Assembly: GCA_965248955.1 (NCBI GenBank)
Contig: OZ252212.1
Location: 806,001 to 870,000 of the forward strand
DNA: 64,000 bases
From: DAOUJH01 sp965248955
GTDB lineage: Bacteria; Chloroflexota; Dehalococcoidia; Lucifugimonadales; QGNO01
Direction of reading: 5' to 3'
Shown: positions 44,891 through 51,778 of the stretch, in pieces
How positions within the stretch are numbered: position 1 is the stretch's first letter
How the letters are laid out: every line of letters begins with the position of its first letter
Made by a program: the position numbers and the translations under genes
The notes under the pieces: generated by a model
Seen by the model: the letters and a program-made list of their open reading frames with translations, nothing else
Told to the model about the DNA's origin: nothing
The model's database searches: none

Positions 44891-46531
44891 TCAGCGGGGA
44901 AAAGCTTCCGCCAGGCCGCCGTCCACCGTGATCATACAACCGGTTGTCTTGGCGGAACGGTCGCTGGCCAAGTATAGCGCCGCTTCCGCAACGTCACGGG
45001 GGGTAATGTAGTCTTGGAGAATATTACGACGCACGTAGAACTCCTCCAACTCAGAGACCGCTGCGCCGTGCGCGGCGGCGCGCTGCTCACGGAGCTCCTT
45101 CGACCACAGCCTAGAGTCCTGGAAAACGGAGTCAGGATTTATGATGTTGCTCCTGATGCCGTACCTGCCGTTTTCAATGGCTAGCACCCGGGCAAGCTGT
45201 GCTTCGGCGGCCTTGGCGGCGCTGTAAGCGCCAAAACCAGCGCCGGGCGCCGTAACGTTCTTGGTCACCACAAAGATCAGGCTACCTCCCATGCCCTGAG
45301 CGCGCATAATTCGCACCGCTTCCTGCGAAACAAGCAGATGAGCCGTGGCGTTAACGTCAAGACTCCTTTGCCAATTGGACAAAGTCAGCTCATCCAGGGT
45401 CCCCGTGGGAGCGACTCCAGCGTTGGAGACCAGAACATCCAGTCCTCCAAACGCCAGTACCGTGCGCCGGAATGCCCCGGCGACCTGCTCTTGATCGGTA
45501 ACGTCCGCGGGCACGCCGATACACCTATCTTCGCCCAGTTCGGCGTTGATCTCTTGCACCGCTTCGCCCACTCCGTCGGCGTCTATGTCCACCAGCGACA
45601 CGTGCGCTGCGTCCTGGGCAAGCCGAAAGGCAATGGCCTTGCCTATGCCGCTAGCGGCGCCCGTCACCAGGGCTATGCGTCTTGTCAGCTCCTGCTCAGG
45701 CGGCAGCAGGCTCAGCTTGTATAGCTCCAGGGGCCAGTACTCAACGTCGTAAGCCTCCTTAGGCGGCAGGGAGACGTATTCATCAACCAGGTGGGCCCCG
45801 GCCATAATTGAGATGGTGTGGTGATAAATGTCGGAGACGGTGTTCAGACCTCTGGTATCTTTGCCCACCACCCACATACCCAGGCCAGGCGCCAGGATAA
45901 CCCTGGGGTATGGGTCACGCATCTCCACAAGCCCGTGCTTGTGCCTGTTGAACCAGTCGGTGTACGCCCTGCGGTACTGATCCACTCCTGCTTCCAGGCT
46001 GCGGCGCACGTCGCCGGCGTAGGAGGGGTCGGATACCTCCACCAGCAACGGATTTCTCTTCGTGCTCAGCAGATGGTCGGGAGTGGCCGCGCCCGCTTCG
46101 GCGAATCCCCTGGCTCTCTTCGAGCAAGCGAATTCGAGCACGTCTGTGCTGTCCTCGAATCGCACTAGGACGCGATTCTCCGACGAAGTGCTGAGCAGCG
46201 ACCTGAGCACAGGCGTCACCACACCGGCCACCCGCCGGCGCTCCGCCTCCTCCAAGGCAGGCGTTTTGACGCCTCCGAACGGGACCTTGGCAGACGCTCT
46301 TGCCTTCACGAACTGCTCCGCTTCGCTAACCAGCTCCACGTGGGCCTGATAGCTGGCCTGGGGAGTGGAACCCCAGGTGAGCAGGCCGTGGTTGAGCAGC
46401 ACCAAGCCCCTGGCTCCGGGTCGCTTCAACACTGCGGTAGCCACCTCTTTGGAAAGGAGAAAGCCCGGCCGCTGGTACTCCACTACTACGTTCCCACAGC
46501 CACGCCGCATGGCGACACCGGCTGCCATCAA
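44891..46531 (-). CDS. Bifunctional aldolase/short-chain dehydrogenase (RhaD-like), N-terminally truncated
   Basis: 546 aa, whereas full-length relatives of the YuxG/RhaD type are nearer 680 aa. The C-terminal ~260 residues are a complete SDR (Thr-Gly-Ala-Ala-Ser-Gly-Ile-Gly, Asn-Ala-Gly, Tyr-Ser-Ala-Ala-Lys). The N-terminal part is the second half of a class II aldolase domain, with Leu-Leu-Asn-His-Gly-Leu-Leu-Thr-Trp-Gly. The missing ~130 residues would include the first zinc-binding histidines. An in-frame stop lies about 14 codons upstream, and only 63 nt separate it from the rhodanese gene. The SDR half may still work; the aldolase half probably not. Confidence 0.75.
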   Translation of the reverse strand: MMAAGVAMRRGCGNVVVEYQRPGFLLSKEVATAVLKRPGARGLVLLNHGLLTWGSTPQASYQAHVELVSEAEQFVKARASAKVPFGGVKTPALEEAERRRVAGVVTPVLRSLLSTSSENRVLVRFEDSTDVLEFACSKRARGFAEAGAATPDHLLSTKRNPLLVEVSDPSYAGDVRRSLEAGVDQYRRAYTDWFNRHKHGLVEMRDPYPRVILAPGLGMWVVGKDTRGLNTVSDIYHHTISIMAGAHLVDEYVSLPPKEAYDVEYWPLELYKLSLLPPEQELTRRIALVTGAASGIGKAIAFRLAQDAAHVSLVDIDADGVGEAVQEINAELGEDRCIGVPADVTDQEQVAGAFRRTVLAFGGLDVLVSNAGVAPTGTLDELTLSNWQRSLDVNATAHLLVSQEAVRIMRAQGMGGSLIFVVTKNVTAPGAGFGAYSAAKAAEAQLARVLAIENGRYGIRSNIINPDSVFQDSRLWSKELREQRAAAHGAAVSELEEFYVRRNILQDYITPRDVAEAALYLASDRSAKTTGCMITVDGGLAEAFPR

Positions 46532-46594
46532 ATCAAGACTAATCGCAGCGCAGCACGTGCTCCGCTACACGGACTGCCTATGTCAAACGGCGGA

Positions 46595-47431
46595 CTACCT
46601 CTCCACCGGCACGCCTACGGCGGATCCCCACTCCGTCCAGGAACCGTCGTAGTTGCGTACATTGGGATAGCCCAGCAGCTCGCTCAAGACAAACCAGGTG
46701 TGGGAAGACCGCTCCCCTATGCGGCAGTAAGCTACTATCTCCTTATCGCCGCTTATGCCCTTACCGCCGTATATCTGGCTAAGCTCATCGGCGGACTTGA
46801 ACGTGCCGTCCTCAGCTACGGCGGTTGCCCAGGGTACGTTGGCCGCGCCTGGGATGTGGCCTCCGCGCTGAGCACCTTCCTGCGGCAGGTGCTCCGGCGC
46901 AAGGAGCTCCCCGCTGTACTCGGCAGGAGACCTCACGTCGACAAGCTCCAGGCTGGATAGATTGCTTGTAATGTAGTCTCGGAAAGCGCGGATAGAACCG
47001 TCCGGTTCCTGTGCGGCGTAGCTGGCAGCGGGATGGCTGGCTGGCTCTGTTGTGGTGGGCCTGCCCTCGGCAAGCCACTTGGCGCGTCCCCCGTTCATCA
47101 CGCGGGCGTCCTTGTGACCATTGTATTTGAGCTGCCAGTACGCCCAGGTGGCGAACCAGTTGTTGTTGTCTCCGTAGACCACCACGGTGGTGTCGTTGCC
47201 TACGCCAGACTCCGACATTAGCTTCTCGAAATCTCCTTTGCTCGTCAGGTCGCGGCGGACGCCGTCCTGTAGCTGCGACTTCCAGTTGACGCCCACAGCT
47301 CCCGCAATGTGGCCCTGGTCGTACGCCGTGGTGTCCACGTCGACCTCCAGTAGCCGCACGTTCTGGTCCTGACCGTGCTGGGCCACCCAATCGGTATCTA
47401 CCAGGACATCCGGATTTGCATAATCGGCCAT
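46595..47431 (-). CDS. Thiosulfate/3-mercaptopyruvate sulfurtransferase (two-domain rhodanese)
   Basis: 278 aa with an inactive N-terminal and an active C-terminal rhodanese domain. The persulfide cysteine is in Tyr-Cys-Arg-Ile-Gly-Glu-Arg-Ser (about 235-242), the CysA-type thiosulfate sulfurtransferase loop. It would transfer sulfane sulfur to cyanide or thiols. GGAGGAAAAG precedes the ATG. Its leader contains an intrinsic terminator ahead of the start codon, which suggests attenuation. The gene is divergent from the csoR-copA operon. Confidence 0.93.
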   Translation of the reverse strand: MADYANPDVLVDTDWVAQHGQDQNVRLLEVDVDTTAYDQGHIAGAVGVNWKSQLQDGVRRDLTSKGDFEKLMSESGVGNDTTVVVYGDNNNWFATWAYWQLKYNGHKDARVMNGGRAKWLAEGRPTTTEPASHPAASYAAQEPDGSIRAFRDYITSNLSSLELVDVRSPAEYSGELLAPEHLPQEGAQRGGHIPGAANVPWATAVAEDGTFKSADELSQIYGGKGISGDKEIVAYCRIGERSSHTWFVLSELLGYPNVRNYDGSWTEWGSAVGVPVER

Positions 47432-47454
47432 CGTTCTTTTCCTCCTGTATTCTC

Positions 47455-47498
47455 TGCAAAATAAAAAGCCCCTCGATTCCTAGTTTGCGAGGGGCTTT
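47455..47498 (-). terminator. Intrinsic terminator inside the rhodanese leader
   Basis: On the minus strand, an 11-bp stem (AAAGCCCCTCG / CGAGGGGCTTT) with a 12-nt loop is followed by TTATTTT. It ends 24 nt before the rhodanese start codon. No gene lies between it and the promoter at 47602-47630, so it should act on the rhodanese transcript itself. Confidence 0.8.
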
Positions 47499-47601
47499 GT
47501 TGCCTATTGAACAGCCACGTACTACAAGCGTCTTTGCCCCACATGGTGAGTACACGTACAAGAACATGTCTGCACAAACGCTTCCGTCATGGCGGTTAAC
47601 T

Positions 47602-47630
47602 ATGCTAGCCGTTTACGGGCGGAGCGTCAA
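47602..47630 (-). promoter_or_regulatory. Promoter of the rhodanese transcript
   Basis: On the minus strand TTGACG (47630-47625), 17-nt spacer, TAGCAT (47607-47602). The leader would be about 165 nt and includes the terminator and a short open frame starting at 47567. Confidence 0.5.
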
Positions 47631-47720
47631 TAGAGGGGGGTGCTTCATGATTAGGACGCTATGAGCCTACCTACCAACGGCCTTATATCACTGCGTTTCT
47701 ACCACGCCGCAGCGAAGTTC

Positions 47721-47750
47721 TTGACCCAAACCCGGCGTCTCATGTACACT
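47721..47750 (+). promoter_or_regulatory. Promoter of csoR-copA
   Basis: TTGACC (47721-47726), 18-nt spacer, TACACT (47745-47750). The CsoR-type operator begins directly after the -10, so bound repressor would cover the transcription start. Confidence 0.65.
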
Positions 47751-47753
47751 ACC

Positions 47754-47777
47754 CATGCCCCCTGGGAGGGGGTTATG
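47754..47777 (+). promoter_or_regulatory. CsoR/RcnR-type operator
   Basis: CAT-G-CCCCC-TGGGA-GGGGG-TT-ATG is a near-symmetrical site with C5 and G5 tracts 5 nt apart, the pattern bound by CsoR/RcnR-family metal sensors. It overlaps the expected start site of csoR-copA, which fits self-regulation. Confidence 0.7.
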
Positions 47778-47799
47778 AGTAACAGGGGATAGATTAAAA

Positions 47800-48066
47800 A
47801 TGCTGCCTGAAGTAAAGCAAGACTCGCTGAAACGGCTAAGCTATATAGAAGGACACCTGGCCGGCATCCGACGCATGATTGAGGATGAGAAATACTGCGT
47901 CGACATCCTGAAGCAGACCTTCGCCGTGCGCCGAGCCATCCAGAAGGTGGAGTCCAAGCTGCTGGATGGCCACCTGCACACCCACGTCCTAGAGGGCGTG
48001 CGCAACGGCCATGACCAAGAGGTCCTTGACGAGCTCATACAGATCTACAACCTTTCGGAGAAGTGA
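47800..48066 (+). CDS. csoR: CsoR/RcnR-family metal-sensing repressor
   Basis: 88 aa all-alpha DUF156 repressor. The metal-site fingerprint is Cys33, His58 and His62. The spacing (25 and 4) equals that of CsoR Cys-His-Cys, but the last Cys is replaced by His, as in the Ni/Co sensor RcnR. The next gene is a Cu+-type ATPase, and a G/C-tract operator lies in front, so it most likely derepresses export when the metal binds. The metal is probably copper from context, yet the ligand set leaves doubt. Confidence 0.92.
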   Translation: MLPEVKQDSLKRLSYIEGHLAGIRRMIEDEKYCVDILKQTFAVRRAIQKVESKLLDGHLHTHVLEGVRNGHDQEVLDELIQIYNLSEK

Positions 48067-48069
48067 CGC

Positions 48070-50373
48070 TTGGCCCTTCAAGACATAGAGAACCTGCCCA
48101 GGCAAAAGATAGGCCTCAACATAGGGGGCATGACCTGCGCCGCCTGCGTGTTCCACGTGGAAAAGGCGCTCAGGGAGGTTGAGGGAGTGGTTTCCGCAGA
48201 CGTCAACCTGGCCACGGAGCGCGCTACCCTCCAGTACCTGGGAGACGTCGCTACCCTGGAGGATTTCGACCGTGCCGTGGCCGGCGCCGGCTACTCCGTG
48301 GAGGGTATAGCCGGCGAAGAGGAAGAGCAGCGGGACAGGGAACGCCTGGCCCGCACCCGGCTCATCAAGGACCAACGCAACCGGTTTCTCGTAGCTGGCG
48401 GGCTTGGCGTCGTCATCTTCCTTGGCAGCTTCAAAGAGTGGTTCCCCTGGATGCCTTCCTTCCTGCAAAACTGGTACGTGCTGTGGGCGCTGGCAACTCC
48501 TGTGCAGTTCTGGGCCGGAGCCCAGTTCTACAAGGGAGCTTGGAGTGCCGCCAGGCATGGCACCACCAACATGAACACCTTGATCGCGCTGGGCACCGGT
48601 GTAGCCTACGCCTTCAGCGCCTTGATAACCGTGTTCCCCGACCTCTTCGCCGCTGAAGGCGTGGAGCACGCCGTCTACTTCGATACCGCCGCCATCATCA
48701 TTGCGCTCATCCTACTCGGCCGGTTCCTGGAAGCCAGGGCCAGGGGCCAGACCTCCGAGGCTATACGCAAGCTGATGGGCCTGCGGCCCAAGACGGCGCG
48801 CGTCATGCGCGGCGACGCAGAGATCGACGTACCCATTGAGCAGGTGGTCGCCGGCGACCTTGTCATTGTGCGCCCCGGCGAGAGTGTGCCCGTGGACGGC
48901 GAGGTGACCCGGGGCGCATCCGCCATAGACGAGTCCATGCTCAGCGGCGAGAGCATTCCCGTGGAGAAGGAGACGGGATCGCCGGTTTACGCCGCCACTA
49001 TCAACAAGACAGGCAGCTTCCAGTTCCGCGCCACCAAAGTAGGCAAGGACACCGCCTTGTCCCGCATCATCCGGCTTGTGGAAGAGGCGCAAGGTTCCAG
49101 AGCGCCCATCCAGCGCCTGGCCGATGTTGTATCCAGCTACTTTGTGCCAGCCGTAATGGTCGTAGCAGCTGCCACCTTTGTCACCTGGCTGTTGCTGGGG
49201 CCGGACCCGGCCTTCACCTTCGCCCTCCTCAACATGGTTGCCGTGCTCGTCATCGCCTGCCCTTGCGCCCTCGGCCTTGCCACGCCCACCGCCATCATGG
49301 TCGCCACCGGCAAGGGCGCGGAGGGCGGCATCCTGATTCGCAACGCCCAAGCCCTTGAACGCGCCCACAAGGTGGACACCGTGGTATTGGACAAGACCGG
49401 CACCCTCACCCTGGGCAAACCCGTTGTAACCGACATCCTGGCCGACGGCATAGCGGAAGACGACCTGCTCAGGCTGGCCGCATCTGCCGAGCGCGGCTCG
49501 GAGCACCCCCTCGCCAGGGCCATCGTCACCGCTTCAGAGGAACGAGGCCTCACCCTTGACCAGGCCGCAGAGTTTCAGGCCCTGCCCGGCCATGGCATAG
49601 AGGCCAGGGTCAACGGCTCAGTGGTCACCCTGGGCAACCTGGCGCTGATGCGGCTAAAGGAATACGCCCTCAACGGATTGGAAGTGAAGGCGCGTGAGCT
49701 TTCAGACCAGGGTAGGACCCCCATGTTCGTCGCTTTGGACAGGGAGGTCAAAGGCATCATCGCCGTGGCCGATGCCATCCGCCCCGAGTCGAAACAGGCC
49801 GTACAGACCATGTTTGGCATGGGCCTTGAAGTCGTCATGCTCACCGGCGACAACCCCCGCGCCGCCCGCGCTATTGCGGCGGAGGCCGGCATCCAACACG
49901 TCCTCTCGGAGATGACGCCCGACCGGAAGACGGCGCAGGTGCAAGCCCTCCAACAGGAAGGCCGCACCGTGGCCATGGTCGGCGATGGCATCAACGACGC
50001 GCCTGCGCTTGCCCAAGCCGACGTGGGCATAGCTATAGGCGCCGGGATCGACGTCGCCATGGAAGCCGCCGACATCACCCTCATGCATGACGACGTACGC
50101 GGCATACCAAGGGCCGTCAACCTGTCGCATGCCGCCGTACGCACCATCAAGCAGAACCTGTTCTGGGCCTTCTTCTACAACACGGCGCTCATCCCCGTGG
50201 CGGCGGGCGTCCTCTACCTGTTCTTTGCCGGTGGCGGCGTGCCCTCCGCGCTGAGCTACTTCCTGGGAGAGTACGGCTTCCTCAATCCCGTGCTCGCCGC
50301 CGGAGCCATGGCCGTCAGCTCGGTCAGCGTGGTCAGCAACTCGCTGCGCCTGCGCCGGTTCAGGATGGGGTAG
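48070..50373 (+). CDS. copA: Copper-exporting P1B-type ATPase
   Basis: 767 aa. One N-terminal heavy-metal domain has Gly-Met-Thr-Cys-Ala-Ala-Cys (20-26). Eight membrane helices are expected. Transport motif Cys-Pro-Cys lies near 398, phosphorylation motif Asp-Lys-Thr-Gly-Thr at 441, then Thr-Gly-Asp-Asn and Gly-Asp-Gly-Ile-Asn-Asp. A Met-Ala-Val-Ser-Ser near the end marks the Cu+ (P1B-1) subgroup. The start is TTG 48070, 3 nt after the csoR stop, with GGAGAAG ahead, so the two are cotranscribed. Confidence 0.95.
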   Translation: MALQDIENLPRQKIGLNIGGMTCAACVFHVEKALREVEGVVSADVNLATERATLQYLGDVATLEDFDRAVAGAGYSVEGIAGEEEEQRDRERLARTRLIKDQRNRFLVAGGLGVVIFLGSFKEWFPWMPSFLQNWYVLWALATPVQFWAGAQFYKGAWSAARHGTTNMNTLIALGTGVAYAFSALITVFPDLFAAEGVEHAVYFDTAAIIIALILLGRFLEARARGQTSEAIRKLMGLRPKTARVMRGDAEIDVPIEQVVAGDLVIVRPGESVPVDGEVTRGASAIDESMLSGESIPVEKETGSPVYAATINKTGSFQFRATKVGKDTALSRIIRLVEEAQGSRAPIQRLADVVSSYFVPAVMVVAAATFVTWLLLGPDPAFTFALLNMVAVLVIACPCALGLATPTAIMVATGKGAEGGILIRNAQALERAHKVDTVVLDKTGTLTLGKPVVTDILADGIAEDDLLRLAASAERGSEHPLARAIVTASEERGLTLDQAAEFQALPGHGIEARVNGSVVTLGNLALMRLKEYALNGLEVKARELSDQGRTPMFVALDREVKGIIAVADAIRPESKQAVQTMFGMGLEVVMLTGDNPRAARAIAAEAGIQHVLSEMTPDRKTAQVQALQQEGRTVAMVGDGINDAPALAQADVGIAIGAGIDVAMEAADITLMHDDVRGIPRAVNLSHAAVRTIKQNLFWAFFYNTALIPVAAGVLYLFFAGGGVPSALSYFLGEYGFLNPVLAAGAMAVSSVSVVSNSLRLRRFRMG

Positions 50374-50396
50374 GGCAACGCCCGCTCACATGGTTC

Positions 50397-50552
50397 TACA
50401 CGTCATGCCCGTGACGACGGGCATCCAGGAGTGGGGACGGGGCACCGTAGGGGCAACCCTCGTGGTTGCCTTGGCCTCTACCCAGCCATTCCCACACCCC
50501 CCTTTCGTCATTGCGAGCGCAGCGAAGCAATCTGGCGGTGGGGTGGCAATGA
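50397..50552. repeat. Interspersed intergenic repeat units after copA
   Basis: The 134 nt after copA and the following small open frame hold two repeat modules: GTCATGCCCGTGACGACGGG (50402-50421), related to 38116; and 50501-50547, nearly identical to 4804-4850. The second module supplies the last codons of the frameshifted small gene that reads in from the right. Confidence 0.65.
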
Positions 50553-50797
50553 CGGCGAGGATCGGTTCTTCAGCTTCTCGCGCAGGTCAGCCGGGGTGTC
50601 ATAGTTTATGTCCTCTACAATCCAATAAACCGTCTCTCGGACAAGTTGTCCAGCTTCGTCCCTCCTGGCAGCTGCCCGGATCGTGCAATTTCCAATGCAG
50701 CCCAACGGACGCAGTGAACCCATCTGGCGTATTCAGTTTCCGTTCTTGCAAGCCGCTGCCACTTTGACACTATATCTTCTATTCGTAAGGTTGCCAT
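50508..50797 (-). pseudogene. Small unknown gene, apparently frameshifted
   Basis: From ATG 50797 the first ~36 codons (a helical, charged segment) read well, then the frame ends at 50615. A second frame overlapping it continues with Asp-Glu-Ala-Gly-Gln-Leu-Val-Arg-Glu-Thr-Val-Tyr-Trp and an Asp-Thr-Pro-Ala-Asp-Leu-Arg-Glu-Lys-Leu end. The switch would be near 50685-50697. The final ~15 codons run into the repeat unit. I do not recognise the family. A sequencing error cannot be excluded. Confidence 0.4.
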
Positions 50798-50957
50798 TTG
50801 CAGTCTAGCCCCTAACCTTGGGTCGCTTAGTTCAACAAGGACTCCCGGGCAATGGATTCAGCGTCCCTCCACATTTGACTTTCAGTTATCATAACCATCC
50901 TCCACCATCTACTCAGTGCTTGCCGGTATGTACTATCCAATACCGCCAACACTCATT

Positions 50958-51506
50958 TTACAATCTCTTGGTGCTCCGACGATATTTTCTTGGCACTCGC
51001 ATCTCAGTTCGCCGCCATGTTTCTTTGCGTTCTCCGGAGGTCATATTCAGCAAAATCTCTACTGAAACGCTCTCTTCCTTGTCGTCAATCCATGTAGAGA
51101 GAATGGCATATGTGGATAGCCTGTAAACAAGGCTAAAGCATTCCATCGTGTGCTTGACATCTCTATCGTTCTCAGGGTCATCAGAGGTTCCGTACAACAT
51201 CTCGTACATGCCCGCAGTTGAGTGCTCAAACTCTTGAATGAACTCTCTCAATGCCGTTGCTAAATCTTGATGTTGCAGGTCACGGCGCTGTCTCAAGGTA
51301 CTGAGAAATGTCAACAAAGCTGTGCAATATTCATGCCAACGACACAGTTGTTGCGAACCATCTTTCCAGAACATGGCTCCATCGTCTCTCAAACGCTCTA
51401 TTAACCCGATACTGTGGCGAACATGTGTAGAAGAGGGATAGGCCTCAAAACGACCTACAAGATCCACTAGTTGAACATGCCGTTTATTGAAGCGTGGCAA
51501 TCTCAT
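50958..51506 (-). CDS. Hypothetical protein, lower-GC island gene
   Basis: 182 aa, mostly alpha-helical and charged, with no signal peptide or membrane segment. A Trp-His-Glu-Tyr-Cys segment and a C-terminal basic tail of Arg/Lys are its only notable features. No family recognised. Base composition is clearly lower in G+C than the copA and methyltransferase flanks, which suggests acquisition by transfer. It follows the degraded DUF2442-like gene on the same strand by about 9 nt. Confidence 0.6.
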   Translation of the reverse strand: MRLPRFNKRHVQLVDLVGRFEAYPSSTHVRHSIGLIERLRDDGAMFWKDGSQQLCRWHEYCTALLTFLSTLRQRRDLQHQDLATALREFIQEFEHSTAGMYEMLYGTSDDPENDRDVKHTMECFSLVYRLSTYAILSTWIDDKEESVSVEILLNMTSGERKETWRRTEMRVPRKYRRSTKRL

Positions 51507-51515
51507 CGTCCCACG

Positions 51516-51689
51516 CTATAGCCTATGGGGCGCGATGTGTACTTTCTGGAAGTGGCCGGCTCGTCCCAAGCCTTGAAAACCCCTTTCCCCGCCACGTCCG
51601 ATAGGTCCACCTCTCCGGAGGCACCATCCGAGTATCGCAGCCATATCCGGTAACCCGGCCGCGCTTTCAACTTCAATTGGACGAACCAT
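51516..51689 (-). pseudogene. DUF2442-like small protein with two compensating frameshifts
   Basis: ATG 51689 follows GGAGG, and the frame runs to the stop at 51516 (57 codons). The opening Met-Val-Arg-Pro-Ile-Glu-Val and the closing His-Phe-Gln-Lys-Val-His-Ile-Ala-Pro fit DUF2442. The middle does so only in the +1 frame: Pro-Gly-Tyr-Arg-Ile-Trp-Leu-Arg-Tyr-Ser-Asp-Gly, Gly-Glu-Val-Asp-Leu-Ser, Gly-Val-Phe-Lys-Ala-Trp-Asp-Glu-Pro. A one-base insertion near 51657-51663 and a one-base deletion near 51555-51560 would explain it. DUF2442 genes often neighbour DUF4160 in toxin-antitoxin-like pairs; no partner is seen. Confidence 0.6.
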
Positions 51690-51778
51690 TGCGCCCTCCT
51701 GGATAATTCTAGTGTGTTCCATTATACCCCTCACCCCGTTTGCGCCCGCACATGCGCGTGTGCTTTAATTGCCCCACC

